From assembly GCF_035998295.1 (NCBI RefSeq), contig NZ_DASYHS010000279.1, forward strand, positions 1 through 64,000: a DNA stretch of 64,000 nt. Reading direction: 5' to 3'. The stretch is from DASYHS01 sp035998295. GTDB taxonomy: Bacteria; Pseudomonadota; Alphaproteobacteria; Azospirillales; Azospirillaceae. The translations under genes were made by a program, and so were the position numbers. Shown here piece by piece: positions 15,672 through 26,540 of this stretch. Under the pieces are notes generated by a model, which worked only from the letters and a program-made list of their open reading frames with translations, made no database searches and was not told where the DNA came from. Within the stretch, counting starts at the first letter, position 1. Each line of letters opens with the position of its first letter.

Positions 15672-16196
15672 TCAACCGTCCGCTGGCACCGATCCTTCGT
15701 GCGCGAAGCGGTCGTTCAGGCGCGTCGCGACGTTCTTCGAGACGAAGTGGCTGATGTCGCCGCCGAGCCGCCCGATCTCCTTCACGAAACGGGACGAGAT
15801 GAACTGGTGGCGGTCGGAGGCCATCAGGAACACCGTCTCGATGCGCGGGTTGAGGCGGGCGTTCATGCCGGCCATCTGGAACTCGTACTCGAAGTCGGAA
15901 ACCGCCCGCAGGCCGCGGATGATCACCGAGGCGCCCATCTCGCCGGCGAAGTGCATCAGCAGGGAATCGAAGGCCCTGACCTCGATGCGCGTGCCGTTGG
16001 TGTTGAGCAGGGCGATGTCGTCGCGGACCATCTCGACCCGTTCGTCGGTCGAGAAGAGCGGCCCCTTCCCGGCGTTGCGCGCCACGCCGACGATCAGGTG
16101 CTCGACCACGCGGGCGGCCCGCTGGATGATGTCGAGATGGCCGTTGGTCACCGGGTCGAAGGTACCCGGATAGACGCCGATACGCTGCGCGCTCAT
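15672..16196 (-). CDS. coaD: Phosphopantetheine adenylyltransferase
   Basis: 174 residues. Transfers AMP to 4'-phosphopantetheine, the penultimate step of CoA synthesis. The nucleotidyltransferase motif G-T-F-D-P-V-T-N-G-H is at 11-20, and R-G-L-R-A-V-S-D-F-E-Y-E and the I-S-S-R-F-V-K-E-I motif are both present. Full length for the family. Downstream of gyrA on the same strand, the usual alphaproteobacterial neighbour. Confidence 0.96.
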   Translation of the reverse strand: MSAQRIGVYPGTFDPVTNGHLDIIQRAARVVEHLIVGVARNAGKGPLFSTDERVEMVRDDIALLNTNGTRIEVRAFDSLLMHFAGEMGASVIIRGLRAVSDFEYEFQMAGMNARLNPRIETVFLMASDRHQFISSRFVKEIGRLGGDISHFVSKNVATRLNDRFAHEGSVPADG

Positions 16197-16227
16197 ATGT
16201 GCCTCTCGCCTGGTCGCGGTGCCGGCT

Positions 16228-19023
<2,796 letters not shown>

Positions 19024-19281
19024 AAAACCGGCTCGACTGTCAGGGTGGACGAAATGATGGGACGGCGGACCCCGCCGTCCCTACCCATATGGGAATTTCT
19101 AGCAGTTTTCGCATCTGCGAACAATGGCGCCTGGCCATTATATATCCTGCCTGCCCGGGATGCAGGCATTTTGCTAGAAAGCCGTCCCGGCCGCCGCCCG
19201 ACGGCCACGTGGCGGCTGCCAGGAACTTCAGCGACGCCTGCGGTGTTGGCCGTTCAGGATGACCACTGGTGGAGCGGGCCG

Positions 19282-19425
19282 ATGAGGAACCGCACAGCGA
19301 TCGACAGGCGCGGCCGAGCTGTGGCCGCGGCACGCGACCGGGAAGACCACTTGCGGGCGATGGCGCTCGTGGCCGGCGCGGCACTGATGGCAGGCTGCTT
19401 CTACGGCCTGGCCGTCTTGTCCTGA
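19282..19425 (+). CDS. Small predicted membrane protein (47 aa)
   Basis: A 47-residue reading frame with ATG at 19282 and GGAG nine bases upstream. The first half is basic and charged; residues 25-46 form one hydrophobic helix (A-L-V-A-G-A-A-L-M-A-G...). It lies in the gap between gyrA and the ABC transporter, where no longer gene fits. Function unknown; real coding is plausible because of the ribosome-binding site and the clean helix. Confidence 0.4.
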   Translation: MRNRTAIDRRGRAVAAARDREDHLRAMALVAGAALMAGCFYGLAVLS

Positions 19426-19454
19426 ACACGCCCGAAGACAATGACGGATACAGC

Positions 19455-19637
19455 ATGACAGGACCGATTCCCGGCGTTCCCGGCGAGCAGCCGGCCGACC
19501 CGCCGATCACGCCGCCCGGCCAGCCGCCGGGCGAGGTGCCGCCGATCATCGAGCCGCCGCCCGGGCAGCACCCGCCGCCCGAGATTCCGCCGCCGACGGA
19601 GGTTCCACCCGATACCGTGCCCCCGGTCAGGGCCTGA
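19455..19637 (+). CDS. Small proline-rich protein (60 aa)
   Basis: A 60-residue frame from ATG 19455 made almost entirely of P-P-x repeats (about 40% Pro with Glu, Gly, Ile). Short Pro/Glu-rich proteins of this type are annotated as hypothetical in several Alphaproteobacteria. A weak GGA lies six bases upstream. It ends seven bases before the convergent permease stop. Biased composition in a GC-rich genome can also arise by chance, so confidence is modest. Confidence 0.4.
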   Translation: MTGPIPGVPGEQPADPPITPPGQPPGEVPPIIEPPPGQHPPPEIPPPTEVPPDTVPPVRA

Positions 19638-19643
19638 CCGCGG

Positions 19644-20480
19644 TCACGCCTGGCCGCGCAGCCTCTCGTTGCGCCGCCGCAGCAGCTCCAGGACCGCGAG
19701 CAGGGCCGCCGCGACGACGATCAGGATCGTCGCGGCGGCGATGATGGTCGGGCTGATGTTCTCGCGGATGCCGGAGAACATCTCGCGGGGCAGCGTCCGC
19801 TGCTCCGGGCCGCCGACCAGCAGCACGACCACGACCTCGTCGAAGCTGGTCGCGAAGGCGAACAGCGCGCCCGAGGCCACGCCGGGCCCGATGAGGGGCA
19901 GCGTGACCCGGAAGAACGTCGTCAGCGGCCCGGCCCCGAGGCTCGCCGCCGCGCGCGACAGCGTCGTGTCGTATCCGCGCAGCGTGGCGCTCACCGTGAT
20001 CACGACGAAAGGCGCGCCGAGCGCGGTCTGGACCAGGATCAGGCCGGTATAGGTCGCGTTCAGATTGAACTGCGCGAAGAAGAAATAGACCCCCACCGCC
20101 GTGATCACCAGCGGCACCACGATCGGCGACAGCAGGATCGCGGCGACGGCGGTCTTGCCGGGGAAGTCCGCCCGGGTCAGGCCCAGCGCGGCCATGGTGC
20201 CGAGGATGGTAGCCAGCAGGGTCGAGACGGCACCGATGTAGAGGCTGTTCCACAGCGAGCGCGTCCATGCCGGGTCGGTGAAGAACTCCTCGTACCAGCG
20301 CAGCGACAGCCCCTGCAGCGGATAGGTCAGGAACTGCCCGGAATTGAACGACAGCGGCACGATCGCCAGCACCGGCGCGGTCAGAAAGGCGAGGACCAGG
20401 GCGCTCGACACGTAGAGCAGGCCGGTCCAGACCCGTTCCTGCATGCTTTTCGGACTGCTGTGCGGGTTGCTGCCGGCCAT
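19644..20480 (-). CDS. ABC transporter permease, PotC-like
   Basis: 278 residues, six membrane helices. The cytoplasmic EAA loop reads A-A-A-S-L-G-A-G-P-L-T-T-F-F-R-V-T-L-P-L-I, which docks on the ATPase. Inner-membrane permease of a polyamine/opine-type importer. Last gene of a four-gene operon (ATPase, binding protein, permease, permease), 22 bases after the first permease gene. Confidence 0.88.
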   Translation of the reverse strand: MAGSNPHSSPKSMQERVWTGLLYVSSALVLAFLTAPVLAIVPLSFNSGQFLTYPLQGLSLRWYEEFFTDPAWTRSLWNSLYIGAVSTLLATILGTMAALGLTRADFPGKTAVAAILLSPIVVPLVITAVGVYFFFAQFNLNATYTGLILVQTALGAPFVVITVSATLRGYDTTLSRAAASLGAGPLTTFFRVTLPLIGPGVASGALFAFATSFDEVVVVLLVGGPEQRTLPREMFSGIRENISPTIIAAATILIVVAAALLAVLELLRRRNERLRGQA

Positions 20481-20502
20481 GGCGTCGTCCTCCCCTTCCC
20501 GT

Positions 20503-21783
20503 TCAGCCCAGCCGGATGCGGTCGACGCCGAGCAGGCGGTTGAAGACGCCGTACAGGACCAGCGTCGCGGTCAGCAGGATCGCCCCGAGCGCCGCCGCCA
20601 TGCCCCAGTTGAGGCTGTCGGAGGTGTAGAAGGCGATGAAGTAGCTGATCATCTGGTCGGCCGCCCCGCCGACCAGGGCCGGCGTGATGTAGTAGCCGAG
20701 CGCCAGGATGAACACCAGCAGCGAGCCGGCCGCCACGCCCGGCAGGACCAGCGGCAGATAGACCCTCGCGAAGGCGGTGGCCGGCGGCGCGCCCAGCGAC
20801 CGGGCCGCGCGCACGTAGTGCGGGGGAATGCCCTTCATCACCGAGTAGAGCGGCAGGATCATGAACGGCAGCAGGATGTGGGTCATCGCGATGTAGACCC
20901 CGATCCGGTTGTAGATCATGCGCACCGGCTCGTCGACGATGCCGAGCCAGAGCATGGCGCCGTTGATCAGCCCCTGCTCCTGGAGCAGCACCACCCAGGC
21001 GGCGGTGCGGACGAGCAGCGAGGTCCAGAACGGCAGCAGCACGAAGATCATCAGCAGGTTCGAAATCCGCGCCGGCAGCGAGGCGAGGAGATAGGCGACG
21101 GGGAAGCCCAGCAGCAGGCACAGCCCGGTCACCACGATCGAGACCGTGAAGGTCCGGGCCAGCACCGTGACGTAGATGGCGGAACTCGGCGGGACGGACG
21201 CGATCGCGCCGTCGGCCGCCTGCCGCAGGTCGAGTGCCGCCAGCAGGAAGAAGCCCGTCAGCGGCCCGCTCGCCTGCTCGACGGCGGCCCAGGTCTCCGG
21301 GTCGGCCCAGCGCGGATCGGCCTCGGTCAGCGTCGCGCGCCAGTCCGGCGACGTCTCGGGCAGGCCCCGCGCCGTCCCGAACACCAGCGAGCGGCCGTTG
21401 TCCACGGCGTAGTTCAGCCGCCGCGCCGCGGTCGCGAGCGTCCGTTCCTCCCGGCTCGCGCGCAGGTCGGCGGCAAGTGCCGCGAAGACGTGCTCGGGCG
21501 GCACGGTCGACCGGTCGGTCCATTCCGCCACCGCCACGGCGACCCGCGGCCAGACCGCCGCCAGTTCGGTGTCGTGGACGCTCCGGCGCAGCATGTCGCC
21601 GATCGGCAGCACGAAGGTCGCGAGCAGGAACAGGAACAGCGGCGCCGTGAGGCCGACGGCCTTCAGCTTGCGCATGCGCTGGGTGCGGCGCAGGCGGCGC
21701 TTCAGCGCGTCGGGGCTGTCGGCGTCGGCGGTGCCGGCGGCCGGGTGGCCGGCCGCCGGCGGTGCCAGGCTCTGGTCGGGCAT
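20503..21783 (-). CDS. ABC transporter permease, PotB-like, with large periplasmic insertion
   Basis: 426 residues, clearly longer than the usual 280-300. After the first helix (about 44-64) comes an extra-cytoplasmic segment of about 140 residues before the remaining five helices. The EAA loop A-A-R-S-L-G-A-P-P-A-T-A-F-A-R-V-Y-L-P-L-V is intact. The insertion is helical and charged and could contact the binding protein. Co-transcribed with the other transporter genes. Confidence 0.87.
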   Translation of the reverse strand: MPDQSLAPPAAGHPAAGTADADSPDALKRRLRRTQRMRKLKAVGLTAPLFLFLLATFVLPIGDMLRRSVHDTELAAVWPRVAVAVAEWTDRSTVPPEHVFAALAADLRASREERTLATAARRLNYAVDNGRSLVFGTARGLPETSPDWRATLTEADPRWADPETWAAVEQASGPLTGFFLLAALDLRQAADGAIASVPPSSAIYVTVLARTFTVSIVVTGLCLLLGFPVAYLLASLPARISNLLMIFVLLPFWTSLLVRTAAWVVLLQEQGLINGAMLWLGIVDEPVRMIYNRIGVYIAMTHILLPFMILPLYSVMKGIPPHYVRAARSLGAPPATAFARVYLPLVLPGVAAGSLLVFILALGYYITPALVGGAADQMISYFIAFYTSDSLNWGMAAALGAILLTATLVLYGVFNRLLGVDRIRLG

Positions 21784-21838
21784 GTGCGCTCCGGAGACGG
21801 GGTCCGGCGGGCCGGACCCCTCTTCGCTGGGTTCCGGT

Positions 21839-22885
21839 CTACCGCGCGGCCCAGGTGTTGAAGCGCTCGGTCAGCCGGTCGATGTTCTCCAGCCAGAACT
21901 CGGCGTCCAGCTCGACCGCGCTCTTCATGTTCTCGGGCGCGGTCGGCAGGTCGGCGAGGCGGGCCGGGTCGACCGAGGCGTTCGCATCGACGTTGGTGAC
22001 GCCGTAGGCGATCTCCTGCGGCAGCTTCGCCTGGTTCTCGGCACTTCCCACGAACTCCAGCAGCGCGTAGGCCTGCTCGAGGTTGGGGCTGTCCCGCAGG
22101 ATCACGAAGCTGTCGATGGTGAACAGGCTGCCGTCCCAGACGATGCCGAAGTTGCGGTTGTCGTCGCGGTTGGCGGCGTCGACGCGGCCGTTGTAGACCG
22201 AGGTCATGACGACCTCGCCGGACGCGAGCAGCTGGGGCGGCTGCGCGCCCGCCTTCCAGAAGATCAGGTCGTCGCGGATGGTGTCGAGCTTCGCGAAGGC
22301 CCGGTCGACGCCCTCGTCGGTCGCGAGCACGTCGTAGACGTCGGACGGCGCGACGCCGTCGGCGATCAGCGCGAACTCCAGCGTCGTCTTGGGCCCGTGG
22401 CGCAGCGCCCGCTTGCCCGGATACTTCTCGGTGTCGAAGAAGTCGGCCCAGGACGTCGGCGCGTCCTTCAGCACGTCGCGGTCGTAGCCGAGCACGAAGT
22501 TGTAGACGATCGCGCCGACGCCGCATTCGTCGACGGCTTCCTCGATATAGGCGTCCTTGCCGCCGATCTTCGACCAGTCCAGCGTCTCGAACAGGCCCTC
22601 CTCGCAGCCGAGCGCCAGTTCCTCCGATTCGACCTGGACCACGTCCCAGGTGGAGTTGCCGCCCTCGACCCTGGCGCGCAGGACGCCGATGCCGCCGTCC
22701 CAGGACTCGTCGATCAGCGGCGTGCCGGTCGCCGCCTTGAACGGTTCGAAATAGACCTTCTTCTGGGCGTCCTGGTAGGCGCCGCCCCAGGACACGATGG
22801 TGAGGTCGCGGGCATCCGCCCCCGCGGAGGCGGCCGCGAGCGGCAAGGCGAGACAGGCGGCGAGTGCTGTGCGCGGAATCCTCAT
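21839..22885 (-). CDS. ABC transporter substrate-binding protein, PotD/PotF-like
   Basis: 348 residues with a Sec signal peptide (basic start, hydrophobic core, A-x-A near residue 23-25). The mature start, L-T-I-V-S-W-G-G-A-Y, is typical of solute-binding proteins for polyamines and related cations. Pocket carboxylates such as E-S-W-D and aromatic residues are present, but the ligand cannot be read with certainty. Lies between the ATPase and permease genes with gaps of about 55 bases. Confidence 0.88.
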   Translation of the reverse strand: MRIPRTALAACLALPLAAASAGADARDLTIVSWGGAYQDAQKKVYFEPFKAATGTPLIDESWDGGIGVLRARVEGGNSTWDVVQVESEELALGCEEGLFETLDWSKIGGKDAYIEEAVDECGVGAIVYNFVLGYDRDVLKDAPTSWADFFDTEKYPGKRALRHGPKTTLEFALIADGVAPSDVYDVLATDEGVDRAFAKLDTIRDDLIFWKAGAQPPQLLASGEVVMTSVYNGRVDAANRDDNRNFGIVWDGSLFTIDSFVILRDSPNLEQAYALLEFVGSAENQAKLPQEIAYGVTNVDANASVDPARLADLPTAPENMKSAVELDAEFWLENIDRLTERFNTWAAR

Positions 22886-22942
22886 GATTGGCCTCCCTGG
22901 ACCGTGGACGTTCTTTGTCGTCTGCGCCGTCCTCGGCCCGGC

Positions 22943-24034
<1,092 letters not shown>

Positions 24035-24207
24035 CCACCCTCCTCGAGACACCTGCCTGACGGAAAGCCTAAAGAACCGGATGTTGGGCGTAAAGCGGCA
24101 TGGTGGCGGTGGCGGATGCGGGGAGTCACGGGTCTTTCGCGATATCTCCATGATTGCGTCACCGAATCGAGGTACCCTGTGAGTGTCAGGAACGACGGAC
24201 GACCATC

Positions 24208-25038
24208 ATGGCACTCGAGAACTTGCGCAGGCCGACAGTCGCCGCGGCGCCGGGGGAAACGCAAGGGCTGGAAGTCCGGCTCGCCGCCTCGGCCGCCGAG
24301 ATCGAGGCGGCCCAGGCGCTCCGCTACCGCGTCTTCTACGAGGAGCTCGGCGCGGGGTCGCCCGCGGGGGCGGCCGGCCGCGACGTGGACGCGTTCGATT
24401 CCGTGTGCGACCACCTGATCATCCTCGACCACGCCTGCCGGCCGGGCCCCGCGGTGGTCGGCACCTACCGGCTCCTGCGCCGCTCCGTCGCGGAGCGGCA
24501 CGGCGGCTTCTACACCGCGACCGAGTTCGACGTGGCGCCGCTGCTCTCCAATCCCGGGGAACTGCTGGAGCTGGGCCGCTCCTGCGTCGCGCCGACCCAC
24601 CGCACCCGCGCGACGATGCAGCTCCTGTGGCGCGGCATCGCGGGTTACGTGCTGCGGCACGGGGTGACGCTGATGTTCGGCTGCGCGAGCCTGCCCGGCA
24701 CCGACGTCGAGGCGCTGGCCCCCGCGCTGGCCTATCTGCACCACAACCACCTCGCGCCCGAGCCGCTGCGCGCCCGGGCCCTGCCCGGCCGCTACGTGGC
24801 GATGGACCGCCTGCCGGCCGGCCTCGGCTCGGCCGAGCAGGCGGCCGCCGGCTTCGAGCCGCACGCGGCCGCCGCGACGCTGCCCCCGCTGCTCAAGGGC
24901 TACCTGCGGGTCGGCGGCTTCGTCGGCGACGGGGCGGTGGTGGACACCGCCTTCAATACGACGGATGTCTGCCTGATCGTCCCCATGGACGGCGTGTCGC
25001 GGAAATACGCCGCCCATTTCCTCCACCGCGGCGCCTGA
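24208..25038 (+). CDS. olsB: Ornithine-acyl-ACP N-acyltransferase (OlsB-like)
   Basis: 276 residues, GNAT-fold acyltransferase of the hemolysin/OlsB family. It should transfer a 3-hydroxyacyl chain from acyl-ACP to ornithine, the first step of ornithine-lipid synthesis, a phosphorus-free membrane lipid. Diagnostic segments are A-L-R-Y-R-V-F-Y-E-E-L, E-L-G-R-S-C-V-A-P-x-H-R-T and L-M-F-G-C-A-S-L-P-G-T-D. The second enzyme, OlsA, is not in the window. Divergent from the ABC transporter. Confidence 0.85.
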   Translation: MALENLRRPTVAAAPGETQGLEVRLAASAAEIEAAQALRYRVFYEELGAGSPAGAAGRDVDAFDSVCDHLIILDHACRPGPAVVGTYRLLRRSVAERHGGFYTATEFDVAPLLSNPGELLELGRSCVAPTHRTRATMQLLWRGIAGYVLRHGVTLMFGCASLPGTDVEALAPALAYLHHNHLAPEPLRARALPGRYVAMDRLPAGLGSAEQAAAGFEPHAAAATLPPLLKGYLRVGGFVGDGAVVDTAFNTTDVCLIVPMDGVSRKYAAHFLHRGA

Positions 25039-25065
25039 ACGGCCCGTCTGCGGTCAGGCGCGCGC

Positions 25066-25710
25066 TCAGGCCCGGACCGGCCGGGCCGTGAGCTGCTTCA
25101 CGACGTCGCCGAACACGTGGCGGCTCTCGACGAGGTCGAGGCCGGCCGGGGCGACGCAGCTCTCGTAGCCGGCATCGTGCCGGGCGGAGAAGACGAACCC
25201 GATCCAGGGCGCGACCGTCCGGGTCCACAGCCGGGCCGGGCCGCTCTTCGGCGTGCAGTAGTCGAGGATGCGGACCGTCCCTCCGGGCTTGCAGATCCGG
25301 GCCAGCTCGCGCAGCGCGGGCAGCTGGAGTTCCTCCGGCAGGACGCAGAACACGAAGGTTGCGACAACGTGGTCGAAATGGCCGTCCGGGAAGCCGGTCG
25401 CCAGGAGGTCGCCGACCCGGACATCGACGTCCAGGCCGAGGCTGTCGGCACGGCGGCGCGCCCGGCGGAGCATCGCGGCGCTGGCGTCGAGCGCGACCAC
25501 GCGGGAGCCGGCCGGGTAGAACGGCATGTTGCAGCCGGTCCCCGCCCCCGCGTCGAGGATGTCGCCATGGAGGCCGGCGAAGACGTCCCGGCGCAGCCGC
25601 CGCTTCCAGCCGACCTCGTAGGCCTTGTCCAGGATGTCGTAGACCGGCGCGATCCGGTCGTAGGTGAGGCTGATCAAGTCCCTGGTTCCATTGCGATGAG
25701 CACGTCGCAA
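25066..25710 (-). CDS. Class I SAM-dependent methyltransferase (PmtA/UbiE-like)
   Basis: 214 residues. Motif I reads I-L-D-A-G-A-G-T-G-C-N-M, with an acidic end of strand 2 (V-A-L-D-A-S) and motif post-I (V-G-D-L-L). Resembles the phospholipid N-methyltransferase/UbiE group. Its position beside olsB makes a membrane-lipid substrate plausible. The start is uncertain: TTG at 25710 is given, and another TTG at 25677 would begin nearer the conserved L-T-Y-D-R-I-A-P-V-Y-D. Confidence 0.75.
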   Translation of the reverse strand: MRRAHRNGTRDLISLTYDRIAPVYDILDKAYEVGWKRRLRRDVFAGLHGDILDAGAGTGCNMPFYPAGSRVVALDASAAMLRRARRRADSLGLDVDVRVGDLLATGFPDGHFDHVVATFVFCVLPEELQLPALRELARICKPGGTVRILDYCTPKSGPARLWTRTVAPWIGFVFSARHDAGYESCVAPAGLDLVESRHVFGDVVKQLTARPVRA

Positions 25711-25779
25711 GAAGGAACCACGGAAATCGGAGCGCGCCGGTTACGCTAGGGTTTCACTACGGTTAAATGGCGTTCCGCG

Positions 25780-26304
25780 TCAGAACGGGATCTCGTCGTC
25801 CAAATCCTCGCTCGGGCCCCGGCCGCCGCCGCCGGAACGGCCGCCACCGCCGCCGCTCGGCCCGCGGTCGTAGCCGCCACCGCCGCCCCCGCCACCGCCA
25901 TAGCCCTCGTCCGGGCCGCGGTCGTAGCCGCCGCCACCACCACCACCGCCGCCCGACGCGCTGTCGAGCAGGGTCAGCTCGCCGCGGTAGGGGCGCAGCA
26001 CCACTTCGGTCGTGTACCGCTCCTGGCCGCTCTGGTCGGTCCATTTGCGGGTCTCGAGCTGGCCTTCGACGTAGATCTTGCTGCCCTTCTTCACGAAGCG
26101 CTCGATCACGCCGACCAGGTTCTCGTTGAACACCGCGATCCGGTGCCACTCCGTGCGCTCCTTGCGCTCGCCGGTGGCGCGGTCCTTCCACGTCTCGGAC
26201 GTGGCCAGGCTGAAGCTGGCGACCCGCCCGCCGTTCTGCATGCTGCGGATCTCCGGGTCCTTGCCCAGGTTGCCCACCAGGATCACTTTGTTGACGCCTG
26301 CCAT
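25780..26304 (-). CDS. ssb: Single-stranded DNA-binding protein
   Basis: 174 residues. N-terminal OB fold (about 1-110: V-N-K-V-I-L-V-G-N-L-G-K-D-P-E), then a Gly-rich linker containing two Y-D-R-G-P units separated by runs of eight or nine Gly, then the acidic tip D-D-E-I-P-F that recruits repair and replication proteins. Divergent from uvrA, the classical arrangement. Confidence 0.97.
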   Translation of the reverse strand: MAGVNKVILVGNLGKDPEIRSMQNGGRVASFSLATSETWKDRATGERKERTEWHRIAVFNENLVGVIERFVKKGSKIYVEGQLETRKWTDQSGQERYTTEVVLRPYRGELTLLDSASGGGGGGGGGYDRGPDEGYGGGGGGGGGYDRGPSGGGGGRSGGGGRGPSEDLDDEIPF

Positions 26305-26354
26305 GTCCTTGCTTCCTTCTTTCTCTCGCTCCTGCGGCGCGCCGCACGGTCCGC

Positions 26355-26393
26355 CGCACCATAGCGCGAGGGGGTGCCTCGCGCTATGGTGCG
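26355..26393. repeat. 17-bp perfect inverted repeat between ssb and uvrA
   Basis: Arms 26355-26371 and 26377-26393 are perfectly complementary (17 bp) around a 5-base loop. The genes on either side are transcribed away from it, so it cannot be a terminator for them. It may be a cruciform, a regulator site or a remnant of a mobile repeat. Confidence 0.75.
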
Positions 26394-26525
26394 CGGCCGG
26401 GGATACGGCGGCCGATGCGCTTCTGCGTCCACCCTGCCCTGCGCCGTCCGGTCGCGGTTACGGCTGTCGCAATCGGGGGTGAACAGGCCAATATGTGACT
26501 GGCTTTCGCTCAGGGACTCCGCTAA

Positions 26526-26540
26526 GAACATCCCATGAAC
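26526..26540 (+). promoter_or_regulatory. LexA (SOS) box overlapping the uvrA start codon
   Basis: Sequence GAAC-ATCCCAT-GAAC, an exact match to the alphaproteobacterial LexA direct-repeat operator GAAC-N7-GAAC (GTTC-N7-GTTC on the other strand). The second half-site lies within the first codons of uvrA (ATG at 26535), so LexA would block initiation or elongation. uvrA is an established SOS gene in this class. Confidence 0.75.

Noticed and set aside
19040..19549. Minus-strand frame upstream of gyrA
   Set aside because: Pro/Arg-rich antisense composition and overlap with the two plus-strand small ORFs; no support.
26355..26393. Inverted repeat considered as a terminator
   Set aside because: Flanking genes are divergent and no T-run follows on either strand.
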